This document shows, one piece after another, positions 6,039 to 12,181 of a stretch of DNA of 18,912 nucleotides. Under the pieces are notes generated by a model, which saw nothing but the letters and a program-made list of their open reading frames with translations, did no database searches and was not told the origin of the DNA. The stretch lies in assembly GCA_022701925.1 (NCBI GenBank), contig JAKONM010000151.1, positions 1-18,912 of the forward strand, given 5' to 3'. Source of the DNA: Microbacteriaceae bacterium. GTDB lineage: Bacteria; Actinomycetota; Actinomycetes; Actinomycetales; Microbacteriaceae. Numbering within the stretch: position 1 is the first letter of the stretch; each line of letters opens with the position of its first letter. A program made the translations under genes and the position numbers.

Positions 6039-7238
6039 TCAGGCGCGGAGGGAGGCCTCGAAGACGTCCAGCGCGTGGTGCAGGTCCGCCTCCTCGATCA
6101 CGATCGGCGGTGCGAACCGCACGGTCTGCCCGTGCGTGTCCTTGGCCAGCACCCCGGCCGCCATCATCCGCTCGCAGACCTGCCGCGCGGTGCCGACCTC
6201 CGGGTCGATGTCGACGCCGGCCCACAGCCCGCGCACGCGCACCGCCGTGACGCCGTGCCCGATCAGCGGGCGCAGCCGCCGCTCCAGCACCTCCCCCAGC
6301 GCCAGCGCGCGGGCCTGCGGCTCACCGCTGCGCAGCATCTCGACGACCTCGAGCCCCACGGCCGCGGCCAGCGGGTTGCCGCCGAAGGTGGACCCGTGCT
6401 CGCCGGGGCGCAGCACGCCCAGCACGTCGGCGTCGCCCACGACCGCGGAGACGGGCACGATGCCGCCGCCCAGCGCCTTGCCCAGCAGGTAGAGGTCGGG
6501 CACGACGCCCGCCCGGTCGCAGGCGAAGGTCGCGCCGGTGCGGCCGAGTCCCGACTGGATCTCGTCCGCGATCATCAGCACCCGGTTGTCGTCGCAGATG
6601 CGGCGCACCGCGGGCAGGTAGTCCTCCGGCGGCACGATGATGCCGGCCTCGCCCTGCACCGGCTCCAGCAGCACGGCGACGGTCGTCTCGTCGATCGCGG
6701 CCTCCAGCGCCTCGGCGGAGCCGTAGGGCACCGTGCGGAACCCCGGCGTGAACGGCCCGAAGCCGTCGCGGGCCTGCGGGTCGTCGCTGAAGGACACGAT
6801 CGTGGTCGTGCGCCCGTGGAAGTTGCCGCTGGCGACGACGATCGTCGCGCGACCGTCCGGCACCCCCTTGACGCGGTAGCCCCAGGCGCGGGCGACCTTG
6901 ATGCCCGACTCCACGGCCTCGGCGCCCGTGTTCATGGGCAGCACCATGTCCTTGCCGGCCAGGTCGGCGAGCGCGGCGGCGAACGGCTCCAACCGGTCGT
7001 TCTCGAATGCGCGGCTGACCAGCGTCACGCGGTCGAGCTGCGCCTTGGCGGCGGCGATCAGGCGCGGGTTGCCGTGCCCGAAGTTCACGGCGGAGTAGGC
7101 GGCCAGCAGGTCCAGGTAGCGCCGACCGTCCACATCGGTCACCCAGGCGCCCTCGCCGCACGCGACCCGGACGGGCAGCGGGTGGTAGTTGTGCGCCAGG
7201 CGCCCCGCGTCCGCCGGACGGGTCTCGACGGCGCTCAT
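6039..7238 (-). CDS. rocD: Ornithine aminotransferase (ornithine--oxo-acid transaminase)
   Basis: 399 residues, class-III PLP aminotransferase of normal family length. It transfers the delta-amino group of ornithine to 2-oxoglutarate, giving glutamate-5-semialdehyde and glutamate in the cytoplasm. Visible motifs: WVTDVDGRRYLDLLAAYSAV near the N-terminus, NTGAEAVE (103-110) for phosphate binding, GNFHGRT (138-144), LEPVQGEAG (191-199), ADEIQSGLGRTG (224-235) with the PLP-contacting Asp, and the PLP lysine K254 in LLGKALGGGIVPVSAV. The Tyr-Ser pair at AAYSAVNFGHG matches ornithine aminotransferases rather than acetylornithine enzymes. The ATG at 7238 overlaps the stop of the upstream hydrolase gene (ATGA), so the two are translationally coupled and probably act in sequence on arginine. 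Divergent Lrp regulator nearby. Confidence 0.93.
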   Translation of the reverse strand: MSAVETRPADAGRLAHNYHPLPVRVACGEGAWVTDVDGRRYLDLLAAYSAVNFGHGNPRLIAAAKAQLDRVTLVSRAFENDRLEPFAAALADLAGKDMVLPMNTGAEAVESGIKVARAWGYRVKGVPDGRATIVVASGNFHGRTTTIVSFSDDPQARDGFGPFTPGFRTVPYGSAEALEAAIDETTVAVLLEPVQGEAGIIVPPEDYLPAVRRICDDNRVLMIADEIQSGLGRTGATFACDRAGVVPDLYLLGKALGGGIVPVSAVVGDADVLGVLRPGEHGSTFGGNPLAAAVGLEVVEMLRSGEPQARALALGEVLERRLRPLIGHGVTAVRVRGLWAGVDIDPEVGTARQVCERMMAAGVLAKDTHGQTVRFAPPIVIEEADLHHALDVFEASLRA

Positions 7239-8107
7239 CGCTCGCCCCGCAGCTCGAGCGTGCAGCACTTCACGCCGCCGCCGCCGAGCAGCAGCTCGGA
7301 GAGGTCCAGGCCGATCGGGGTGTAGCCGCGCTCGCGCAGCGACGCCTCGAAGCCGACGGCGCGGGACGCGATCACCACGTCGCGGCCGTTCGAGATGGAG
7401 TTGAGGCCCAGCCAGCGGGCGTCCTCCTCCCCCACCTCGATCGCCTCCGGGTAGCGCTGCTGCAGCACCGCGCGGCTCGCCTCGTCGAAGGCCAGCGGCA
7501 GCCAGGCGATGTTCGCGTCCCGACCCTCCGGGTCCAGCACGGCCAGCGCGGTGTCCAGGTGGTAGAACCGCGGATCCACCAGGCGCAGGGTGACGACCTC
7601 GCGGTCCATCACCCGGGCCAGCTCGGCGTGGCTCTCCACGCTGGTGCGGAAGCCCGTGCCGGCCAGGATCGCGTCGCCGACCAGCAGCAGGTCGCCCTCG
7701 CCCTCGTTCACCTCCTGCGCCTCGTGCACGCGGAAGCCGTGCTCGCGGAACCAGTCGCCGTAGGCGGGTCCCTCGGGCTGCCGCTCGGGGTGGGTGAAGC
7801 GGGCGGTGTAGGCGACGCCGTCCAGCGTGAAGCCGCCGTTGGCGCTGTAGACCATGTCGGGCAGGCCGGGAAGGCCGTCGATCAGCTCGACGGTGTGCCC
7901 GAGCGCCGTGTAGGCGTCGTGCAGGGTCTGCCACTGCTGCAGCGCCACCGAGGTGTCGGTGGGGTCCTCCGGGTGCATCCAGGGGTTGATGGAGTAGGCC
8001 ACCGTGTAGTGGTCGGGGCGGCACATCAGGTAGCGGCGCCGCAGCGCCGTCCGGTCGGGCGCGGTGGTCCCGGGCAGGGTCGCAGCAGCGGGTGCGGTCG
8101 TGGTCAC
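7235..8107 (-). CDS. ddaH: DDAH-like guanidino hydrolase; possible ornithine-forming arginine dihydrolase
   Basis: 290 residues in the guanidino-group-modifying (deiminase/DDAH) superfamily. Visible motifs: RYLMCRPDHYTV, INPWM (N41), LPDMVYSANGGF (Asn90), NEGEGDLLL (acidic substrate contacts about 135-139), FYHLDTALAVL (catalytic His183) and the C-terminal catalytic GGGGVKCCTLEL (Cys281/282). Automatic pipelines usually call such proteins dimethylargininase. Classical DDAH and arginine deiminase carry Asp at the SAN position and make citrulline; Asn there, with another Asn 49 residues earlier, resembles what I recall of the cyanobacterial ArgZ/AgrE enzymes, which go on to ornithine. Coupling to rocD by ATGA overlap supports an ornithine product; this is inference. 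GTG start chosen: GAGAGG lies 8 bases upstream. Probably controlled by the divergent Lrp/AsnC gene. Confidence 0.88.
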   Translation of the reverse strand: MTTTAPAAATLPGTTAPDRTALRRRYLMCRPDHYTVAYSINPWMHPEDPTDTSVALQQWQTLHDAYTALGHTVELIDGLPGLPDMVYSANGGFTLDGVAYTARFTHPERQPEGPAYGDWFREHGFRVHEAQEVNEGEGDLLLVGDAILAGTGFRTSVESHAELARVMDREVVTLRLVDPRFYHLDTALAVLDPEGRDANIAWLPLAFDEASRAVLQQRYPEAIEVGEEDARWLGLNSISNGRDVVIASRAVGFEASLRERGYTPIGLDLSELLLGGGGVKCCTLELRGER

Positions 8108-8127
8108 GGACCGGTCCTCTCGTCATC

Positions 8128-8158
8128 GGTGGAGCCGGACCAGGTCGACGGCTCCTCC
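8128..8158. promoter_or_regulatory. Imperfect palindrome upstream of the ddaH-like gene (candidate operator)
   Basis: GGTGGAGCCG (8128-8137) mirrors CGGCTCCTCC (8149-8158) with one T-T mismatch and an 11-bp centre. It is 21 bases upstream of the hydrolase start, in the divergent gap with the Lrp-type regulator, where an autoregulated Lrp site would be expected. Confidence 0.4.
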
Positions 8159-8187
8159 AGTGTGCCGGGAGGACCGCGCACGACGTC

Positions 8188-8219
8188 GATCCGCGACGCC
8201 GATCCGTTGCGCAGATCCG
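8188..8219. repeat. Three GATCCG words at exact 13-bp spacing before the lrp promoter
   Basis: GATCCG occurs at 8188, 8201 and 8214, followed in the first two copies by a semi-conserved nGnCG-like tail. The last copy ends 22 bases before the -10 box at 8242, so bound protein would cover the -35 region. Looks like an operator array. Confidence 0.5.
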
Positions 8220-8241
8220 GCCTCCTGCGCAGCAGAACCGC

Positions 8242-8247
8242 TACCGT
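8242..8247 (+). promoter_or_regulatory. -10 box (TACCGT) of the lrp-type gene, leaderless
   Basis: TACCGT fits TAnnnT; its last base is 6 bases before the GTG at 8254. No ribosome-binding site lies between them. Confidence 0.55.
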
Positions 8248-8253
8248 GAGGCC

Positions 8254-8691
8254 GTGGATGCCATCGATTCCCGCATCATCGACCTCCTCAAGCGCAACGC
8301 CCGGTCCGCCTACGGCGACATCGGCGCCGCGGTGGGCCTGTCGGCCTCCGCGGTGAAGCGGCGCGTCGACCGCCTGCTCGCCGAAGGCGTGATCCGATCC
8401 TTCACGATCCAGGTCGACCCCGCCACGGAGGGGATGAGCACCGAGGCGTGGGTCGAGCTGTTCTGCCGCGGCACCGTGTCGCCCACCGAGCTGCGCCGGA
8501 TCCTGGCCGCGGTGCCCGAGGTGGTGTACGCCGGCACCGTGACCGGAAGTGCAGACGCCATCGTGCATATGCGCAGCCGGGACATCCCGAGCCTCGAACT
8601 GGCCCTCGAACGCGTCCGCGTCGCGCCGAACGTCGATCACACGCGCAGCGCCATCGTGTTGTCTCGCCTGGTCAACCGCACTTCCGGGTGA
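8254..8691 (+). CDS. Lrp/AsnC-family transcriptional regulator
   Basis: 145 residues, the usual length for the family. N-terminal winged helix-turn-helix (about 4-50): AIDSRIIDLLKRNARSAYGD, then IGAAVGLSASAVKRRVDRL and a GVIRSFTIQVDP wing. The C-terminal RAM/ligand domain (about 63-140) includes EAWVELFCRGTVSPTEL, VPEVVYAGTVTGSADAIVHM and VDHTRSAIVLSRLV. I start at GTG 8254 because it follows the -10 box at leaderless distance and gives the canonical short N-terminus; the upstream in-frame extension has no family similarity. It is divergent from the hydrolase-rocD operon, so it most likely senses an amino acid (arginine, ornithine or a product) and controls that operon. The direction of control and the ligand are not visible. 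Confidence 0.92.
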   Translation: MDAIDSRIIDLLKRNARSAYGDIGAAVGLSASAVKRRVDRLLAEGVIRSFTIQVDPATEGMSTEAWVELFCRGTVSPTELRRILAAVPEVVYAGTVTGSADAIVHMRSRDIPSLELALERVRVAPNVDHTRSAIVLSRLVNRTSG

Positions 8692-8789
8692 TCGGCGCAC
8701 CTTTCCAACCCCCTGCTGCGTGCGGACTGCGGACTTCCTGAAAGTTTCCATTCACCGCTTGCACATCCAGCGTCCGACACGCCGTAGGC

Positions 8790-8818
8790 GCGACCGGGCG
8801 TGACCGTCCTGTTACTTT
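8790..8818 (+). promoter_or_regulatory. Possible promoter of the NlpC/P60 gene
   Basis: GCGACC (8790-8795), 17 bases, then TACTTT (8813-8818). The -10 match is good, the -35 weak. It would give a leader of about 150 bases, unlike the leaderless genes nearby. Upstream, 8692-8789 holds a small tandem TGCGGAC pair (8721-8734) and otherwise nothing I recognise. Confidence 0.35.
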
Positions 8819-8827
8819 TCTCCGCGA

Positions 8828-8948
8828 CGGCCGCCAACCCCCTACCTGTCAGGCGGCCGAGCACCTCTCGCCGGTCTCCGACGCTTCCCTGGCCCCACCC
8901 CACCTCGGCCGGACGGACGGAGCGGCACGCCTTCGGCGCGCCAGCGGG
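8828..8948 (+). promoter_or_regulatory. Structured 5' leader of the NlpC/P60 gene
   Basis: CGGCCGCC (8828-8835) pairs with GGCGGCCG (8852-8859) around a 16-base loop. Near the start codon GGCACGCC-TTC-GGCGCGCC forms a second hairpin (one A-C mismatch) ending about 20 bases before the AGGAGG. Actinobacterial wall-hydrolase genes often carry c-di-AMP (ydaO) riboswitch leaders, but I do not find that motif's conserved core here. Confidence 0.35.
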
Positions 8949-8976
8949 ACGGTGCGCTGATCCCAGGAGGGCGCCT

Positions 8977-9765
8977 GTGCGCGCACGCACCCGTTTGACC
9001 GTCACCACGCTGGGCGTGCTCGTGACCGCAGGACTCGCCGTCGGCGCCGCCGTGGCGCCGGACGGCACGACGCCGGCGCCCGTCGCCGCGCCGACCACCC
9101 CCGCCGCGGAGTCGACCGCCGTGTCGGCCGCCACCGCGATCACGCGCCTCACCGCGCTGGACGCCCAGGCCGACGCCGCCGGCGTCGCCGCGCAGCAGGC
9201 CGACGAGGCCGTGCTGCAGCACCGCACGCCCGCCACCGAGGCCGCGGCGAGCCGCGCCCATGCGGCGCTCGTCTCCCTGGCGAAGACCCAGGAGCCGCAG
9301 CTGCGGGCCCTGGCCCGCGTCGTCGGGCCCGAGGTCGTCGCGAACGGCGGCGTCGAGCAGACCACCGCCGACACCGCCGCGTCGTCCGGCTCCTCCCGGG
9401 CGCTCAGCGCCCTCCGCTTCGCGAAGAAGCAGATCGGCAAGCCCTACCGCTACGCCGGCGCCGGGCTCGGCTCCTACGACTGCTCCGGCCTGACCATGCG
9501 CTCGTACTCCACCGCCAAGGTCGGCATCGGCGGCCACGGGGCGACGAGCCAGTACAACCAGGCCAAGCGGCAGCACCGCCTGCACTCCTACAAGAGCGCG
9601 CGCCGCGGCGACCTGATCTTCTACGGCCGCCCCGGCGCGGTGTACCACGTGGCGATCTACGCGGGCAACGGCCGCATGGTCGAGGCCCCCTACCCCGGCA
9701 AGCGCGTGCGCGAGGTGCCGGTGCGCTCCTCCGGCCGCCTGTCGCAGGTCGCCCGCCCCGCCTGA
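8977..9765 (+). CDS. Secreted NlpC/P60 peptidoglycan endopeptidase
   Basis: 262 residues. N-terminal signal peptide (MRARTRLTV, hydrophobic TTLGVLVTAGLAVGAAVA) with cleavage likely soon after residue 26. A helical, Ala-rich stalk (45-140) follows, and then a C-terminal NlpC/P60 domain (about 143-250). Catalytic Cys169 is in YDCSGLTMRSY, His224 in VYHVAIYAG, and the third position, 12 residues after the His, is Glu236 (MVEAP), as I recall for mycobacterial RipA. The enzyme should cut the stem peptide (D-Glu-mesoDAP or equivalent bond) in the wall during growth or division. GTG start at 8977 is fixed by AGGAGG six bases upstream and by the signal peptide. The leader contains hairpins, so expression may be post-transcriptionally controlled. 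A strong terminator follows. Confidence 0.92.
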   Translation: MRARTRLTVTTLGVLVTAGLAVGAAVAPDGTTPAPVAAPTTPAAESTAVSAATAITRLTALDAQADAAGVAAQQADEAVLQHRTPATEAAASRAHAALVSLAKTQEPQLRALARVVGPEVVANGGVEQTTADTAASSGSSRALSALRFAKKQIGKPYRYAGAGLGSYDCSGLTMRSYSTAKVGIGGHGATSQYNQAKRQHRLHSYKSARRGDLIFYGRPGAVYHVAIYAGNGRMVEAPYPGKRVREVPVRSSGRLSQVARPA

Positions 9766-9773
9766 CCCGTCGT

Positions 9774-9815
9774 GGATCCGGGGTCCTGGTCCCCAATGAC
9801 CGGGACCCCGGATCC
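9774..9815 (+). terminator. 17-bp-stem hairpin terminator after the NlpC/P60 gene
   Basis: GGATCCGGGGTCCTGGT (9774-9790) pairs with ACCGGGACCCCGGATCC (9799-9815) with a single G-T and an 8-base loop. No U-tract. It starts 8 bases after the stop and isolates this gene from the next. Confidence 0.8.
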
Positions 9816-9841
9816 ATGCACTCCCTGCAAGGCGGGCTGAC

Positions 9842-9847
9842 TACAGT
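9842..9847 (+). promoter_or_regulatory. Probable -10 box (TACAGT) of the DUF805 gene
   Basis: TACAGT fits TAnnnT; the implied leader of about 21 bases contains GAAGGAG ahead of the ATG at 9875. No -35 box is evident. Confidence 0.45.
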
Positions 9848-9874
9848 TCTGCGGCCGCCCGCCGAAGGAGTGCC

Positions 9875-11029
9875 ATGACGAACGCCGACGCCCGATCCGA
9901 CGAGCCGCTGCGCGGCCTCGGCCCCTGGCGGGCCTGGGCCCGCTTCTGGCAGCGCATCGTCGTCTTCTCCGGCCGGGCCGGCATCGGCGAGTTCTGGTGG
10001 CCGGTGCTGCTGACCGGCGCCGCCATGATCGTCCTCTCGGTGATCATCGCGATCCTGCTGGCCGTCGGCGCCCCGCTGGCCGACCAGGGCAGCGCCGCGG
10101 CCGCGGTGCCGAACTCCCTCGCCGGCGTGCTCGGCGTGGTGCTGCTGGTCGGCTCCCTGGCAGCGCTGCTGGCCGGTGCGGCCGTCACCGTCCGCCGCCT
10201 GCACGACGCCAACCTCTCCGGCTGGCTCGCGCTGACCGCGCTGATCCCCTCGGTCGGCGGCCTGATCGTCGTGGTGCTGAGCCTGCTGCCCGCGAGCCCG
10301 GAGGGCCGCCGCTACGACCGCGCTGCGGAGCACGACGTCCCGTGGGCGCCGCAGCCCGCACCCGGCGGCGTCGCGGCCTCCCCCGAGACCCGGCCGGTGG
10401 ACGTCCTGCAGCCCGCCCCCGACGTGCTCGACGTCGCACCGCCCGCGGACACCGCCATCCGCGACGCCTGGTCCGGGGTCGGCGCGGTGCGCACCGTCGA
10501 GCCGGGCATGACCGCTCCCCCCGCCTGGCGTCGGCAGGGCTGGCTGGCGGTCGAGCGACCCGGCGCCCCCGACGTGCTGAGCACCGACGGCCTGCACCAC
10601 TCCGAGGGCGCCGCGGCGCTGGGCGTCGGCGCCGAGCTGTTCGTGATCGGCGAGGGCCTGGCGCACGACACCGCCGACCGGTGGGAGTTCGCGCTGCTCG
10701 CGGCCGCCGCCTCCCGCCTGCGCGCGGGCGGGATGCACCTGCCCTCCGACCTCGAGCAGTACGGCACGCTGTCGATGGCCGTGCCCGGCACCGGCGCGCC
10801 TGCGGGCTGGGCGCGCGAGGACGGCGTGGTCGGCGTGCTGCTGGGACTGCCGTTCCCCGCCGCGCCGGATGCGGTCGCCACCGCCAACGGCGAGGTCGAG
10901 CTGGTCTGCGCCACCCCGCTGCGGCCCGCGGAGCTGCAGCAGATCCTGGAGGGCGGAGCCGCCGCCCGGGCGCAGGTCGCGGGCCGCCTGGCGGCGATGC
11001 CCTCCTCCGCCCTGGCCGACCGGGTCTGA
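9875..11029 (+). CDS. DUF805 membrane protein with an extra C-terminal domain
   Basis: 384 residues. Residues 25-145 match DUF805 (YhaH-like): FSGRAGIGEFWWPVLL, a long hydrophobic segment (44-66), another (82-104), VRRLHDANLSGWLALTALIP (106-125) and a last segment (125-139). After a Pro-rich linker (152-195) comes a soluble domain (about 215-384) that DUF805 proteins normally lack. It has WLAVERPGAPDVLSTDGL, GAELFVIGEG, a WEFALLAAAASRL helix and a VELVCATPLRPAEL end. This order loosely recalls the SUFU-like fold (suppressor of fused) of bacterial proteins, including the LST(L/D)G-like turn and the late E-containing helix, but I am not certain. Function unknown. Good ribosome site (GAAGGAG) before the ATG. 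A bidirectional terminator follows. Confidence 0.78.
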   Translation: MTNADARSDEPLRGLGPWRAWARFWQRIVVFSGRAGIGEFWWPVLLTGAAMIVLSVIIAILLAVGAPLADQGSAAAAVPNSLAGVLGVVLLVGSLAALLAGAAVTVRRLHDANLSGWLALTALIPSVGGLIVVVLSLLPASPEGRRYDRAAEHDVPWAPQPAPGGVAASPETRPVDVLQPAPDVLDVAPPADTAIRDAWSGVGAVRTVEPGMTAPPAWRRQGWLAVERPGAPDVLSTDGLHHSEGAAALGVGAELFVIGEGLAHDTADRWEFALLAAAASRLRAGGMHLPSDLEQYGTLSMAVPGTGAPAGWAREDGVVGVLLGLPFPAAPDAVATANGEVELVCATPLRPAELQQILEGGAAARAQVAGRLAAMPSSALADRV

Positions 11030-11037
11030 CGACCGCC

Positions 11038-11066
11038 CCGCGGCGGGCCGCCCGGGCCCGCCGCGG
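11038..11066. terminator. 12-bp-stem bidirectional terminator
   Basis: CCGCGGCGGGCC (11038-11049) pairs perfectly with GGCCCGCCGCGG (11055-11066) around a 5-base loop, in the 46-base gap between convergent genes. It can serve both strands. Confidence 0.8.
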
Positions 11067-11075
11067 CCGCCGCGA

Positions 11076-12032
11076 TCAGTGGAAGCGGTGGTCCTGCGGC
11101 GTCAGGCGCGGTCCGCGCCGGGGTGCGCTGACCCCGCTCGCGAAGATCAGCCGGACGACGCGCTGGCGGTGCCCGCGCCAGGGCTCCAGCAGCTCGATCA
11201 TGCCCGCGTCGTCGACCGGCGCGCCGGCCAGCGCCCTGCCGACCAGGCCGGACAGGTGCAGGTCGCCGATGCTGGGGGCGTCCGCGTCGCCGTGGGCGCG
11301 CTGGGTGGTCTCGGCCGCCGACCAGATGCCGACCCCGGGCACGCTGCGCAGCCGCTCGGCCACCTCCGCGCCGCCACGGCCCAGCTCGAGGGTGCGCTCC
11401 AGCCCGGCCGCGACGCGCGTCGCCTCCATGACCGCCCGCGAGCGCTTCGGGTCGACCCCGGCGCGGTGCCAGTCCCAGGAGGGCACCAGGCGCCACACGG
11501 CGGCGGGCGGGCAGACGCGCATCCCCGTCGGGGCGGGACCGGGCGCCGCGGTGCCGTGCTGCAGGATCAGCCGGGCCCAGGACCGGTGCGCGTCGACGGT
11601 CGCGATCTTCTGCTCCAGGATCGCGCCGAGCAGCATCTCGAACACCTGCCGGCAGCGGGTCAGGCGCAGGCCCGGTGCACGGCGCAGCGCTTCCGCGAGC
11701 CGGGGAGCGGCGGTGAGGTCCAGGTCGTCCCAGTGGTCCCCGTGGCCCAGCAGCTCGGGCACGCCGTCGATCGCCCACTCCGCGCCGTCGCCCCAGGCGT
11801 TCGCGTGCACGGAGCCGTCCGCGTGCTGCGCCAGCCGCAGCGTGGCGCCGCCGGCGGGCGTGCGCACCGTGCGCCACACGACGGGGCGGTCGGGCTCCCG
11901 GCGGAAGGTCGGGTCGGTCCGCCCGCGGCGCAGCACCCGCACCGTGGCCACCAGGTCGACGGGATCGGCCGGCGCGTAGACGGTCTGCACCGCGCGGGCG
12001 GGAGCGGCCTCCAGCACCGTCGTCCCCCGCAC
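11076..12032 (-). CDS. DNA-3-methyladenine glycosylase, AlkA/HhH-GPD family
   Basis: 318 residues from the GTG at 12032. The N-terminal part (YAPADPVDLVATVRVLRRG, DPTFR, later ANAWGDGAEWAIDGVPELLG) is the pattern of actinobacterial AlkA-type glycosylases. The C-terminal HhH-GPD domain has LLGAILEQKI, then the hairpin LRSVPGVGIWSAA (about 228-240) and the catalytic aspartate (about residue 257) in PSIGDLHL. The enzyme would excise alkylated purines during base-excision repair. Start choice: TACGCT (minus strand 12046-12041) is 8 bases upstream of this GTG, the arrangement of a leaderless gene; an ATG at 12101 would add 23 unrelated residues. Divergent from the PPOX-fold gene; no adaptive-response regulator is adjacent. 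Confidence 0.88.
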   Translation of the reverse strand: MRGTTVLEAAPARAVQTVYAPADPVDLVATVRVLRRGRTDPTFRREPDRPVVWRTVRTPAGGATLRLAQHADGSVHANAWGDGAEWAIDGVPELLGHGDHWDDLDLTAAPRLAEALRRAPGLRLTRCRQVFEMLLGAILEQKIATVDAHRSWARLILQHGTAAPGPAPTGMRVCPPAAVWRLVPSWDWHRAGVDPKRSRAVMEATRVAAGLERTLELGRGGAEVAERLRSVPGVGIWSAAETTQRAHGDADAPSIGDLHLSGLVGRALAGAPVDDAGMIELLEPWRGHRQRVVRLIFASGVSAPRRGPRLTPQDHRFH

Positions 12033-12040
12033 GGGGGACA

Positions 12041-12046
12041 AGCGTA
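12041..12046 (-). promoter_or_regulatory. Probable -10 box (TACGCT) of the glycosylase gene
   Basis: TACGCT on the minus strand, with the GTG at 12032 eight bases after it and no Shine-Dalgarno between. Slightly longer spacing than the other leaderless starts here. Confidence 0.4.
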
Positions 12047-12104
12047 GGCACCGCCTCCCCGCCTCGCATCCGACACGCCAGCACCCGATCCGCGGTTCCA
12101 CCGC

Positions 12105-12136
12105 GCGGCTGCGGGCGGCCGACCGACCGCAGCCGC
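12105..12136. repeat. 10-bp inverted repeat in the divergent gap
   Basis: GCGGCTGCGG (12105-12114) and CCGCAGCCGC (12127-12136) form a perfect stem with a 12-base spacer, between the glycosylase and PPOX-fold genes. Too far from either start to be a simple ribosome-site hairpin. Confidence 0.45.
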
Positions 12137-12147
12137 ACGGGCACCCG

Positions 12148-12163
12148 CGAACCCCGAGGTTCG
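12148..12163. promoter_or_regulatory. CGAACC-ccga-GGTTCG palindrome at the PPOX-fold gene promoter
   Basis: A perfect 6+6 palindrome with a 4-base centre, ending 6 bases before the -10 box at 12170, so it covers the -35 zone. Candidate repressor operator. Confidence 0.45.
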
Positions 12164-12169
12164 AGGTCG

Positions 12170-12175
12170 TACGGT
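12170..12175 (+). promoter_or_regulatory. -10 box (TACGGT) of the PPOX-fold gene, leaderless
   Basis: TACGGT ends 6 bases before the ATG at 12182; no ribosome-binding site in between. Confidence 0.55.
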
Positions 12176-12181
12176 CGCGGC

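Noticed and set aside
7239..8126. Apparent fusion giving a 695-residue rocD product from 8126
   Set aside because: The upstream part is an out-of-frame shadow of the DDAH-like gene; rocD has its own ATG at 7238 with an ATGA overlap and normal length.
8821..8976. ydaO (c-di-AMP) riboswitch before the NlpC/P60 gene
   Set aside because: Expected from gene type, but I could not find the conserved GGGGTGAA and AACCCGTCAGCT-like core elements; only generic hairpins are present.
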